Positions 43,459 to 51,502 of a stretch of DNA of 64,000 nt are shown here, piece after piece. This DNA comes from [Borrelia] finlandensis. Lineage in GTDB: Bacteria > Spirochaetota > Spirochaetia > Borreliales > Borreliaceae. Under the pieces are notes generated by a model that saw only the letters and a program-made list of their open reading frames with translations, ran no database searches and had not been told where the DNA came from. The stretch lies in contig NZ_ABJZ02000005.1 in assembly GCF_000181875.2 (NCBI RefSeq), positions 434,001 through 498,000 of the forward strand. Reading direction: 5' to 3'. How positions within the stretch are numbered: the first letter of the stretch is position 1; the number at the start of each line of letters is the position of its first letter. Made by a program: the position numbers and the translations under genes.

Positions 43459-45141
43459 ATGGCGTCTTCAAGAGGCACTGCTCTTAAGAAACGCCCCAGA
43501 GATTTCAACTCTCTTGAAGGGCAAGACTTTGTTATTGAAACTCTAAAGCATTCTATAGAGAAAAATAAAATAGCCAATGCTTATATCTTTTCAGGGCCAA
43601 GAGGCGTTGGCAAAACTTCATCAGCCAGAGCTTTTGCCAGATGCTTAAATTGCAGGAATGGTCCAACAGTTATGCCATGTGGGGAATGCAGCAATTGTAA
43701 ATCTATTGAGAATGATAGCAGCCTTGATGTTGTTGAAATTGATGGTGCTTCAAACACCTCGGTTCAAGATATTAGACAAATTAAAGAAGAGATAATGTTT
43801 CCTCCTGCAATTTCTAAATATAGAATATATATTATTGATGAAGTTCATATGCTTTCCAATTCTGCTTTTAATGCTCTTTTAAAGACAATTGAAGAGCCTC
43901 CAAATTATATTGTTTTTATTTTTGCCACTACAGAGTCACACAAGCTTCCAGAGACAATAAAAAGCAGATGTCAACATTTTAGTTTTAAACTTTTATCTTT
44001 AGAAAAGATTTATAATATGCTTAAGAAAGTTTGTTTAGAGGATGATATTAAATATGAAGATGAAGCTTTAAAATGGATTGCGTATAAAAGTAGTGGTAGC
44101 GTAAGAGATGCTTATACTCTTTTTGATCAGATAGTTTCTTTTACTGATTCTAACATTAAATTAGATCAAATAAGATCTAAGATGGGCTTAACCAACGATG
44201 AATTTTTGGAAAAGTTGTCAGTTAGCATTCTTGGTGAAGATGTGAAAGAGTTAATTTGTGTTCTTGATTCTATTTTTTCATCTGGAGTGTCTTATGAGCA
44301 ATTTCTTTTAGATTCAATCGAATTTTTTAGAGAGGCATTATTTTTAAAGATAGGTATTAAAAATTTTGAGTTTATTGGAATTAAATCTGAGGATTTGAAA
44401 AAGAAATTACTTGAGTTTGATTTGAACTATCTTGAGAGAATTATTGTTGTTTTGCTTGAAACTTACAGGGATTTGCAATTTTCGGTTAATCCAAGATATG
44501 AGCTTGAGATTAATTTTATTAAAATTTTAAGACTTAAAAGTTATGTTCCAAATCATGTTTTAATAAAGCAAATTCAAAATCTTGAAGACAATTTGTTAGA
44601 AAATATTGCTGCAGATTCAAGCAATTTTGATGTTTTATCAAATAATAAGAGCGAAGATGATTTGGCTTTTATTCCATCAAAATCTAACTTAAAATGTGAA
44701 TTTCCCGAAATCAAATCTTTAGAAAAAGAGGAAGCTGATCGTGATGAAAATTTGTCAACAAAAATTGATAAAAATATTTTAGAGACCAATAGTATTGACG
44801 AGATTGATGAGATTTTTATTGAAGATGATAATTCGAGTAATTCAAATGATTTTATTGATATAAGAGATAAGCTTATTTATATTGTTTCAAGATATGTTCA
44901 AACTTTAGTTCATTCGGGAGAAGTTGTTATTGACGACAATGTTCTTTATTATAAGGTTTTTAGTGAGTTTGAATATAATGAGCTTCAAAATTATAAAGGT
45001 GAGATAAGATCTGAATTTTATAAAGAATTCCCCAATTTAAGCATTGTGTTTCAGAAAAATTTTAAAAACCTTGAAAAGGATTTTGAAAAAATAGAAACTG
45101 TAAAAAATATTTTTGGAGCAAGTGAAGTTCTGGAGGGATAA
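43459..45141 (+). CDS. dnaX: DNA polymerase III gamma/tau subunit
   Basis: A 560-residue clamp-loader ATPase. The AAA+ domain has Walker A GPRGVGKTSSARAFA (about 45-59), the zinc cluster CLNCRNGPTVMPCGECSNC, Walker B YIIDEVHMLS and the SRC arginine finger (IKSRCQHF). The acidic, Asn/Ser-rich linker (about 395-470) precedes a short tau-like C-terminus. I saw no obvious A-run slippery site for making a separate gamma form. GGGAGG lies upstream. It follows SRP RNA and is followed four bases on by ybaB. Confidence 0.95.
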   Translation: MASSRGTALKKRPRDFNSLEGQDFVIETLKHSIEKNKIANAYIFSGPRGVGKTSSARAFARCLNCRNGPTVMPCGECSNCKSIENDSSLDVVEIDGASNTSVQDIRQIKEEIMFPPAISKYRIYIIDEVHMLSNSAFNALLKTIEEPPNYIVFIFATTESHKLPETIKSRCQHFSFKLLSLEKIYNMLKKVCLEDDIKYEDEALKWIAYKSSGSVRDAYTLFDQIVSFTDSNIKLDQIRSKMGLTNDEFLEKLSVSILGEDVKELICVLDSIFSSGVSYEQFLLDSIEFFREALFLKIGIKNFEFIGIKSEDLKKKLLEFDLNYLERIIVVLLETYRDLQFSVNPRYELEINFIKILRLKSYVPNHVLIKQIQNLEDNLLENIAADSSNFDVLSNNKSEDDLAFIPSKSNLKCEFPEIKSLEKEEADRDENLSTKIDKNILETNSIDEIDEIFIEDDNSSNSNDFIDIRDKLIYIVSRYVQTLVHSGEVVIDDNVLYYKVFSEFEYNELQNYKGEIRSEFYKEFPNLSIVFQKNFKNLEKDFEKIETVKNIFGASEVLEG

Positions 45142-45145
45142 AAAT

Positions 45146-45445
45146 ATGGCAGTAAATCCGTTAGATTTTTTGAAAAATATGTCTAGTGTTAAGAATAATA
45201 TTGACAATATTAAAAAGGAAATTTCTAAAATTACGGTTTGTGGTAAAGCAGGTAGCAATATTGTTACTATTGAGATGGATGGCGAATTTAATGTTAAAAA
45301 AGTTTCAATCAATAAGGAATTTTTTGATGATTTAGACAATGATGCTTTTGAACAAATGGTTAAATCTGCTTTAAATGATGCTGTCTCTAAGGTTAAAGAA
45401 GAGATAAAATTAAAAACCATGGGAGTTCTTCCTTTTGGAATGTAG
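45146..45445 (+). CDS. ebfC: Nucleoid-associated protein YbaB/EbfC
   Basis: A 99-residue YbaB/EbfC DNA-binding protein, a small dimer that coats DNA. The B. burgdorferi member is known as EbfC and binds upstream of erp operons. The pattern FLKNMSSVKNNIDNIKKEI, GSNIVTIEMDGEFNVKKVSINKEFF and the C-terminal helix AFEQMVKSALNDAVSKVKEEI fits. The ATG at 45146 has GGAGG upstream and sits four bases after dnaX. recR, which often follows, is absent. Confidence 0.92.
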   Translation: MAVNPLDFLKNMSSVKNNIDNIKKEISKITVCGKAGSNIVTIEMDGEFNVKKVSINKEFFDDLDNDAFEQMVKSALNDAVSKVKEEIKLKTMGVLPFGM

Positions 45446-45615
45446 TTTTTAATTTTGTAAAAGTTATACTTGAATTTTTCAATACAATGTTAAGTGCTTT
45501 ATAATTTGTATTATTCCATATAAATGTAATTAATCAGATATAATTTTTGTATTGAATAAGTATTTTTATTTATTTAATTATTTTTTAATATATATCCTAA
45601 ATTTTAGGAGGATTT

Positions 45616-46125
45616 ATGTCAATGTTATTGCAAAAAACTTTATGTATTGTTAAGCCAGATGGAGTTAGAAGAGGTTTAATTGGCGATGTAATTTCTAGAT
45701 TTGAAAGGGCAGGTTTAAAGATGGTAGCTGCTAAAATGCTTATTGTTGATGAGAGTTTGGCAAAAAAACATTATTTATACAATGATATTGTCTTTAGACA
45801 TAGTGAGGCTGTTTGGAATTCTTTAATTAAATTTATTTCAAATTCCCCTGTTTTTGCATTTGTTGTTGAAGGGGTTGAAAGCATTGAGGTTGTGAGGAAG
45901 CTTTGTGGTGCTACTGAGCCAAAATTGGCTATTCCTGGAACAATACGGGGAGATTTTTCTTATCATAGTTTTAAGTATTCAAATGAAAAAGGTTTTTCAA
46001 TTTACAATGTGATTCATGCATCTGCAAATGAGGCAGATGCGATGCGCGAAATACCAATTTGGTTTAAAGACAATGAAATTTTAAACTACAAAAGAGATGA
46101 TGAATGTGAGCATTATTATTGTTAA
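45616..46125 (+). CDS. ndk: Nucleoside diphosphate kinase
   Basis: A 169-residue enzyme that moves the gamma phosphate between nucleoside triphosphates and diphosphates. QKTLCIVKPDGVRRGLIGDVISRFERAGL opens it and AIPGTIRGDFS is typical; the catalytic His is in YHSFKYSNEKGFSIYNVIHASANEADAMREI (NVIHASAN). It is longer than the usual 140-150 residues by a C-terminal tail of about 20. AGGAGG precedes the ATG by four bases. A TATAAT at 45539-45544 is a likely -10 box. Confidence 0.95.
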   Translation: MSMLLQKTLCIVKPDGVRRGLIGDVISRFERAGLKMVAAKMLIVDESLAKKHYLYNDIVFRHSEAVWNSLIKFISNSPVFAFVVEGVESIEVVRKLCGATEPKLAIPGTIRGDFSYHSFKYSNEKGFSIYNVIHASANEADAMREIPIWFKDNEILNYKRDDECEHYYC

Positions 46126-46402
46126 TTTTTATAAGTCTATCTCTTAAAAGGAATAAGCTGTAAATTACCTTTGTGTTAGCCCGAAATAAGAGCAATTTTT
46201 GTACTTTTGTTTGAATTTTTGTATTTTAGGAGAATTCTTATATAGAAAATTGTTCTTAAGAATAGTGTTTTTACCTTGATTTTATGTTTTACATTATAAT
46301 TGATTATATAAATAAATTTTGTTTGATAAAGTTTTTGATGTTGTGTTGTTATGTTTGGTAGATTGTCAATTGAAATAGAAAAAATTTCTAGTCTTGTGAA
46401 AA

Positions 46403-46936
46403 ATGTTTATGAAAATACTTAGACTTTATTTGTTGTTTTTGTTTTTTGCTTGTACTTTCGATTATGATGAGTATTCTAGTAGATCTGATGTGGCCAAAAA
46501 GTTTCCTTCAATACAAATATTAGGAATCAAGTATTATGATGTTGTATACAATAAAGAGCAAACTGTTTTAAATTCTTTAAGCTTTAGTTATTTCAATGAC
46601 TATAAAATTTATAAGGCAGAGAATGGAAGGTTTTTATATCATTCCCTAGATAATGAAATTTCAGGGAAGTTTAATAATTTGGAAGGTTCTTATATTACAA
46701 AGGATTTGGATATGAGGGATTCTGTAGAATTTAAAATAGAAGATAAAAATAATTATTATTTACTTAATTCAAATAGGCTTTTATGGAAGAATAAAGACAA
46801 GAAGTTGCAATCTCCCCCAAATGAGCTAGTATTAATTAGATTTAATGATAGCAAAATAAACGGAAGAGGATTTTCTTATTTTTTAAAGAGCAATGTTTTT
46901 TATTTTGATTCTGGAGTTGAAGGAATCATGAATTGA
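46403..46936 (+). CDS. lptC: LptC-like lipoprotein/membrane-anchored protein
   Basis: A 177-residue protein with an N-terminal hydrophobic anchor and possible lipobox (YLLFLFFAC). The rest matches the LptC jelly-roll layout in length and position; I identify it mainly by context, because lptA- and lptB-like genes follow directly and the stop overlaps the next start. In other bacteria LptC links the LptB2FG transporter to LptA in the periplasm. ATG 46403 and 46409 are both possible and neither has a strong ribosome site. Confidence 0.72.
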   Translation: MFMKILRLYLLFLFFACTFDYDEYSSRSDVAKKFPSIQILGIKYYDVVYNKEQTVLNSLSFSYFNDYKIYKAENGRFLYHSLDNEISGKFNNLEGSYITKDLDMRDSVEFKIEDKNNYYLLNSNRLLWKNKDKKLQSPPNELVLIRFNDSKINGRGFSYFLKSNVFYFDSGVEGIMN

Positions 46937-47628
46937 GAGATTTAATTTTAATATGGATTTTTATTATTTTTATTAACAATATTCAAGCAACACAAATAGA
47001 ATCCAGCCTTAAATCTGAAAGGATTAAGGAAAGTGATGAGAAAAGCACCAATTTTACCTTTAAGTCAGATTTTGCACAAGGAGTAGTGTCTTCTTTTTAT
47101 AAAAAAATTGTTTTAAAAGGGAATTCAGAGGTTATTTCCTCCGATTTTAATCTTAGAGCAGATGAAATTGAAATTTATGGAGAAAATGGCTCTTATCTTG
47201 AAGCTAGAGGCAATGTTTTTTATAAAGATTATAAGAATAAAATGAATGTTAAAGCTCAGTTTTTGTTTTTTAATAGAAAGTTGGATAATTTTTATCTTCA
47301 AAAAGGGGTTGAGCTTGAAGACTTAGAAAACAATATGATTGTTAAAGCAGAAAGAATTGAAGGCAGTAATAAAACTAATGTTTATATTATGCAATATTCT
47401 GTTAAAATATATAAGGATGATACTTTTGCAAGAGCTGAAAATGGGACTTATAATAAAGAAGAAAAAGAAATGATTCTTGAGGGGGTTCCAGTAATTTACC
47501 AGAAAGACAACTATTATTCTGCTTCAAGAATAATTTTCAATACAAAAACCAATAGGTATAAACTTGAGGGAAGTGTTGAAGGAGAATTTACTCAAGTTGA
47601 AAATGATGTTTCTGAAGAAAAAAAATAA
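46933..47628 (+). CDS. lptA: LptA/OstA-like periplasmic bridge protein
   Basis: A 231-residue exported OstA-like protein. After a signal peptide (MRDLILIWIFIIFINNIQA) come repeated beta-strand units: LRADEIEIYGENGSYLEARGNVFYKDYKNKMNVKAQFLFFNR, MIVKAERIEGS, FARAENGTYNKEEKEMILEGVPVIYQKDNYYSASRIIFNTKTNRYKLEGSVEG. This is the LptA pattern. It starts with TTG, overlapping the previous stop by four bases, and overlaps the ABC gene downstream. The organism makes no LPS, so the cargo must be something else. Confidence 0.85.
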   Translation: MRDLILIWIFIIFINNIQATQIESSLKSERIKESDEKSTNFTFKSDFAQGVVSSFYKKIVLKGNSEVISSDFNLRADEIEIYGENGSYLEARGNVFYKDYKNKMNVKAQFLFFNRKLDNFYLQKGVELEDLENNMIVKAERIEGSNKTNVYIMQYSVKIYKDDTFARAENGTYNKEEKEMILEGVPVIYQKDNYYSASRIIFNTKTNRYKLEGSVEGEFTQVENDVSEEKK

Positions 47629-48397
47629 AATAAAAGAGATTAAGGAAAGCCTTAACCTTGATTCTGTCAATAATGTTGTCTTAAAAGCAGACAACATTAT
47701 TAAAAAGTATGGTGAAAAGCTTGCTGTTAATGGTATTACAATTAGCATTCATAAAGGTGAGGTTGTGGGGCTTCTTGGTCCAAATGGAGCAGGCAAAACA
47801 ACAACATTTTATACTATTGTAGGCTTTATTAAGCCTAATGCAGGCAAGGTTTTAATAAATGATTATAACATTTCATCTCTTAATATGTATGAGCGCGCAC
47901 GAATAGGAATTGTATATCTTCCCCAAGATGCTTCAATTTTTAGAGAACTTACAGTTGAAGAGAATATCATGGTTGCTTTAGAGAGAAGAGAAGATCTATC
48001 TAAAGCTGAGCGCAAAATAGAGCTTGTGAATTTGCTTAAAGAATTTGAGATAAAAAGAATACAAAGCCAAAAAGCGTATACTCTTTCTGGTGGAGAGAGA
48101 AGGCGAGCAGAGATAGCAAGAGCTTTGGCTGTAAATCCCTATTTTTTACTCTTAGATGAACCTTTTGCCGGTATTGATCCTATTGCGATTGGGGATATAA
48201 AGAATATAATAAAAATTTTAAAAGAGAAAAACATAGGAGTTCTTATTACTGATCATAATGTAAGAGATGCTTTTGATATAATCGACAGAGCTTATATTGT
48301 TTATCAGGGGCAAGTGCTTGATGAGGGCGATGTTGATTATATAATAAGCAGCGAGAAAGCCAAAAAGCTTTATTTGGGAGAAGAATTTAGATTATGA
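47603..48397 (+). CDS. lptB: LptB-like ABC transporter ATPase
   Basis: A 264-residue ABC ATPase of the LptB group: Walker A GLLGPNGAGKTTTFYTIVG, Q-loop YLPQDASIF, signature LSGGERRRAEIARAL, Walker B LLLDEPFAGIDPIA and H-loop ITDHNVRD. ERRRAEIARAL and GIDPIAIGDI are typical of LptB. The N-terminal 30 residues before the ABC domain are extra and Lys-rich; the start (ATG 47603 or 47606) is uncertain and overlaps lptA. It should power extraction of an envelope lipid or lipoprotein with LptFG-like partners encoded elsewhere. Confidence 0.92.
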   Translation: MMFLKKKNKIKEIKESLNLDSVNNVVLKADNIIKKYGEKLAVNGITISIHKGEVVGLLGPNGAGKTTTFYTIVGFIKPNAGKVLINDYNISSLNMYERARIGIVYLPQDASIFRELTVEENIMVALERREDLSKAERKIELVNLLKEFEIKRIQSQKAYTLSGGERRRAEIARALAVNPYFLLLDEPFAGIDPIAIGDIKNIIKILKEKNIGVLITDHNVRDAFDIIDRAYIVYQGQVLDEGDVDYIISSEKAKKLYLGEEFRL

Positions 48398-49083
48398 AAA
48401 CAATAGATCATGAACTTTATTATGAATTTAGGATAGCTGATGATGTCAAAATGATTTATACTAAAAAGCCTTTTAATCTAAAATTAAAAGAACTTAGTAA
48501 TGATAATTTTAACTTTGTTCCTAGGTCTAAGAAAATAAAATATTTAAAGCAATTGCATACAGATATTATTTATAAAGTTGAAGATGATTTTGTTAATTTT
48601 CAAGAAGGAGATGGTCTTATATCTAGCTCTTTAGATGTAGCCCTTGTTGCTTACTTTGCAGATTGTCTTCCAATATACTTTTATGATTCGGTGAAAAAAA
48701 TTATAGGACTTATTCACAGTGGATATAAGGGAAGCTTTAATTTGATTATTTTAAAAATGTTATTTATGTTTGAAAAAATGGGATCAGCTTTTAAGGATTT
48801 GAAAATTGTTTTTGGGCCTTATAATAGATCTTGTTGTTATGAAGTTTCTGAAATTTTCTTAAAAGAAGTAAGTAATAAATTTAGCAAAGATTTATTAAAT
48901 GCTTCTTTTGTTACAAGAGATGGTAAAATATACTTTGATAATGCTAGTTTTAATTTAAATTTACTTTCTAGTTTTAATTTAAATATTTATAATTCAAAGC
49001 TTTGTACGTATTGTTTGAAAAATCTTTATTCTTATAGAAGATTAAGAGAAAGTCAAAGTTATGCTTTAATTTGGAGAATTTAA
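48394..49083 (+). CDS. Laccase-domain purine nucleoside phosphorylase (YfiH/YlmD)
   Basis: A 229-residue multicopper-oxidase-like protein of the YfiH/YlmD/PgeF (DUF152) family. Members are reported as purine nucleoside phosphorylases/adenosine deaminases or as peptidoglycan-precursor editing factors. The Zn-site residues are in KQLHTDIIY (His), FADCLPIYFYD (Cys) and GLIHSGYKG (His). The start overlaps the lptB stop by four bases (ATGA), so it is coupled to the Lpt genes. Confidence 0.9.
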   Translation: MKTIDHELYYEFRIADDVKMIYTKKPFNLKLKELSNDNFNFVPRSKKIKYLKQLHTDIIYKVEDDFVNFQEGDGLISSSLDVALVAYFADCLPIYFYDSVKKIIGLIHSGYKGSFNLIILKMLFMFEKMGSAFKDLKIVFGPYNRSCCYEVSEIFLKEVSNKFSKDLLNASFVTRDGKIYFDNASFNLNLLSSFNLNIYNSKLCTYCLKNLYSYRRLRESQSYALIWRI

Positions 49084-49084
49084 T

Positions 49085-49831
49085 TTGAATGTAAGAGATT
49101 TGTCTTTTAGGCTTAATTCAATTTTTGATATAAATAAGTATGAGCATATTGATAAAAATTTAAATGGGCTTCAAGTGGGGAATATTAATGCTAAGGTTAA
49201 CAAGGTTGCCTTTGCTGTTGACGCTAGCTTTTCAACCTTAAAAGAAGCAAAAGGAAATGATTTTTTAATTACCCATCACGGTATTTTTTGGTCAAAAAAA
49301 GAGCGCATTGTTTCTAATATGTATGATAAAACAAAATTTTTAATTGAAAATAATTTAGCTCTATATTCGGTGCATTTGCCTATGGATGCTCATTCTGTTT
49401 ATTCGCACAGCAAAGTGTTTTCAGATTTTTTAGGATTAAAAAATCCTTTTGCTTTTGCAAATTATGGAGGGTTTAATCTAGGAATTATTGCTGATTCTGT
49501 TTTTAGCTTTTCTGAAATTTTAGAAAAAATCAAAAAGGAAAATAAACATATTCTTTTTTCGAAAAAGTTCAAAGAATCGGTGAATAAGGTTGCAATTGTT
49601 AGTGGTTCTGGATACTCTTTTTTTGAAGAAGCTTTATGTCATGATGTAGATTTGTTTATAACCGGCGACACTTCTCATCAAATATATTCTTTGGCAGAAG
49701 AATTCGGTGTGAACTTAATTTTTGCAGGTCATTATTTTACTGAAACTTTTGGTTTAATTAAATTAATGGAAGATTTCAAAATTCAAGAAGATTTAGAGGT
49801 TAAATTTATTTGTAAAAATACTAATTTATAA
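49085..49831 (+). CDS. NIF3-family metal-binding protein
   Basis: A 248-residue NIF3/YbgI/YqfO protein, annotated in some genomes as GTP cyclohydrolase 1 type 2 homologue. The dinuclear metal site shows as DFLITHHGIFW near residue 58 and LIFAGHYFTETFG near the C-terminus; YSVHLPMDAH and GDTSHQIYSLAEE fit the family. Starts with TTG one base after the previous stop. Biological role unsettled. Confidence 0.88.
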   Translation: MNVRDLSFRLNSIFDINKYEHIDKNLNGLQVGNINAKVNKVAFAVDASFSTLKEAKGNDFLITHHGIFWSKKERIVSNMYDKTKFLIENNLALYSVHLPMDAHSVYSHSKVFSDFLGLKNPFAFANYGGFNLGIIADSVFSFSEILEKIKKENKHILFSKKFKESVNKVAIVSGSGYSFFEEALCHDVDLFITGDTSHQIYSLAEEFGVNLIFAGHYFTETFGLIKLMEDFKIQEDLEVKFICKNTNL

Positions 49832-49841
49832 GGATTTTTGT

Positions 49842-50354
49842 ATGAGCGCTAAAAGTAAGCAATATTTCAATATTTTTGTATTTATTATTAGTTTGATTTT
49901 TTTTGATCAACTTTCTAAGTATTTGGTTGCAAAGTATGTTAAATTAGGCTCAATATATTTTTCCTTTTTTGATGATTTTTTTAGGATAATACATGTAAGA
50001 AACACAGGTATTTTATTTTCTATGGGCTCTAATATCCATTATAGCTTGAAAAAATTTTTTTTTCTTGCAATGCCCATTTTCATTTTAATATTTGTTTTTT
50101 ATCTTTCTTTGAAAGAAAGAAATTGTATTGCCAGAATTTCACTTTTATTAATTTTTTCAGGGGGAGTGGGAAATGTTATTGATAGATTGTTTAGGCCTTC
50201 TGGGGTTGTAGATTTTTTAGATTTGAAATTTTATGGAATTTTTGGACTTGATAGATGGCCTACTTTTAATTTTGCAGATAGCTATGTTGTTATAGGTATG
50301 ATTTTATTTTTAGTTTATGATTTTTTTATAAAAAGAAAAGCGCTTAATAAATGA
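49842..50354 (+). CDS. lspA: Lipoprotein signal peptidase (signal peptidase II)
   Basis: A 170-residue four-helix aspartyl protease that cleaves lipoprotein signal peptides; Borrelia has a very large set of lipoproteins, so this enzyme is central to its surface. Motifs are FFDQLSKYLVAKYV, RNTGILFSM, GGVGNVIDRLFRPSGVVDFLD (catalytic Asp) and NFADSYVVIG (second catalytic Asp). AAGGA lies upstream. The next gene overlaps its stop by four bases. Confidence 0.95.
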   Translation: MSAKSKQYFNIFVFIISLIFFDQLSKYLVAKYVKLGSIYFSFFDDFFRIIHVRNTGILFSMGSNIHYSLKKFFFLAMPIFILIFVFYLSLKERNCIARISLLLIFSGGVGNVIDRLFRPSGVVDFLDLKFYGIFGLDRWPTFNFADSYVVIGMILFLVYDFFIKRKALNK

Positions 50355-50575
50355 AAATTTTGAGTTTTATTTTATGTATGTTAATGAACTTGTCATTAAT
50401 GTTTCTAGTTTTCTTTTTAGAGTTTTTTTTAGTTGTTAAATTTAGCATTATTGTAAAGCCTTATTTGCAATTTATATTGATTTTTATGATGATTGTTTTC
50501 GCTGTTTTGGTGGGGTATTTTGTGTCAATTTTTATTGTAAGAAGTTTGCTTATTAGGTTGTTTGAACTAGATTAA
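50351..50575 (+). CDS. Small two-helix membrane protein
   Basis: A 74-residue hydrophobic protein with two membrane segments (about 3-28 and 36-62) ending in RSLLIRLFELD. I do not recognise a family. Start overlaps lspA by four bases, and it precedes the YmdB-like gene by 16 bases, so it belongs to the same operon. Confidence 0.75.
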   Translation: MKILSFILCMLMNLSLMFLVFFLEFFLVVKFSIIVKPYLQFILIFMMIVFAVLVGYFVSIFIVRSLLIRLFELD

Positions 50576-50591
50576 TAAAAAGAGAGGCTTT

Positions 50592-51413
50592 GTGTCTTTA
50601 AGGATTTTAATTACCGGCGAGGTTGTCGGTAAAGCTGGGATTATTGTTATAAAATCTTTTTTATCATCCTTTAAGGTGGAAAAAAAGATTGATTTTGTAA
50701 TATCTGGCAATAATTTTACTACAGGCTTAAGAGGTCTTGGAAAAAAGCATGCCTTTTTATTAAAAAAGTATGGAATTGATGTTTTAACTTTAGGTGAAAA
50801 TGCTTTTGCAAGGCCTGATTTATCTGATGATCTTGATAAGTATAATTTTATTTTAAAACCTTTAAATTGTCCTGCAAAATTAAAGGGATATTCTTATTTT
50901 ATTTATAATATTAATGGCAAAAAATTGGCTGTGATTAGAATTGTAGGTCAAACAGGAATAACCAAATATAAATTTAATCATCCTTTTTATAGTTTTGATT
51001 TTTTTTATCAAAGAATCAAAATGCAAACAAATAATATTATTGTTCTTTTTGATTCAAATACTACAGCTGAGGTTAATGCTTTGTTTTTTTATCTAAAATC
51101 AAGAGTTAGTGCTTGTCTTGGAACTGGGAAAAGGATTTTAACAGCTGATTTGAGAATTTTAGATAATACTGCTATTATAACTGATTTGGGGAGAGTTGGG
51201 AGTTTAGACAGTGTTATTGGATATTCTCCCGATTTAGAGGTGGATAAATTTTTGAAAGGATTTTTAAATCAGAAATTTAATGAATCTTGGGAAGGCCTTG
51301 GTTTTAACGGTGTTTTAATTGATATCGATGAGAATGGCCATTCTTTTTCTGTAGAGACTGTTAGAGAATATATAGATTGTAAATCAAGTTTAAAAGATAT
51401 GGATATTGTTTGA
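50592..51413 (+). CDS. YmdB-family protein lacking metal ligands
   Basis: A 273-residue protein aligned end to end with the YmdB/TIGR00282 phosphodiesterase family (VGKAG near 12, YGIDVLTLG near 60, KPLNCP, GKKLAVIRIVGQTG, RVSACLGTG..ILTADLRIL, TAIITDLGRVGSLDSVIG). The family binds two metals and cleaves 2',3'-cyclic nucleotides. Here nearly all ligand positions differ: Asp8 to Glu10, GEN to GNN, GNH to GEN, DFHAE to DSNTT, and GTHTHV to GTGKRI. Catalysis is therefore unlikely. GTG start with AGAGAGG upstream. Confidence 0.87.
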   Translation: MSLRILITGEVVGKAGIIVIKSFLSSFKVEKKIDFVISGNNFTTGLRGLGKKHAFLLKKYGIDVLTLGENAFARPDLSDDLDKYNFILKPLNCPAKLKGYSYFIYNINGKKLAVIRIVGQTGITKYKFNHPFYSFDFFYQRIKMQTNNIIVLFDSNTTAEVNALFFYLKSRVSACLGTGKRILTADLRILDNTAIITDLGRVGSLDSVIGYSPDLEVDKFLKGFLNQKFNESWEGLGFNGVLIDIDENGHSFSVETVREYIDCKSSLKDMDIV

Positions 51414-51502
51414 TATTCATATCTTTAGATATTCTTTAAATTTTAATAATCTTATCTGTGTGATTTAATTTTATTAAGTTTTTATATATAGGAGGATGGA
51501 TT

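Noticed and set aside
43459..45141. Programmed frameshift in dnaX giving a gamma form
   Set aside because: No A-rich slippery heptamer with a following hairpin was seen at a suitable place.
46351..46422. 23-codon frame upstream of and overlapping lptC
   Set aside because: No ribosome site and no signal of coding; could be a leader peptide but cannot be supported.
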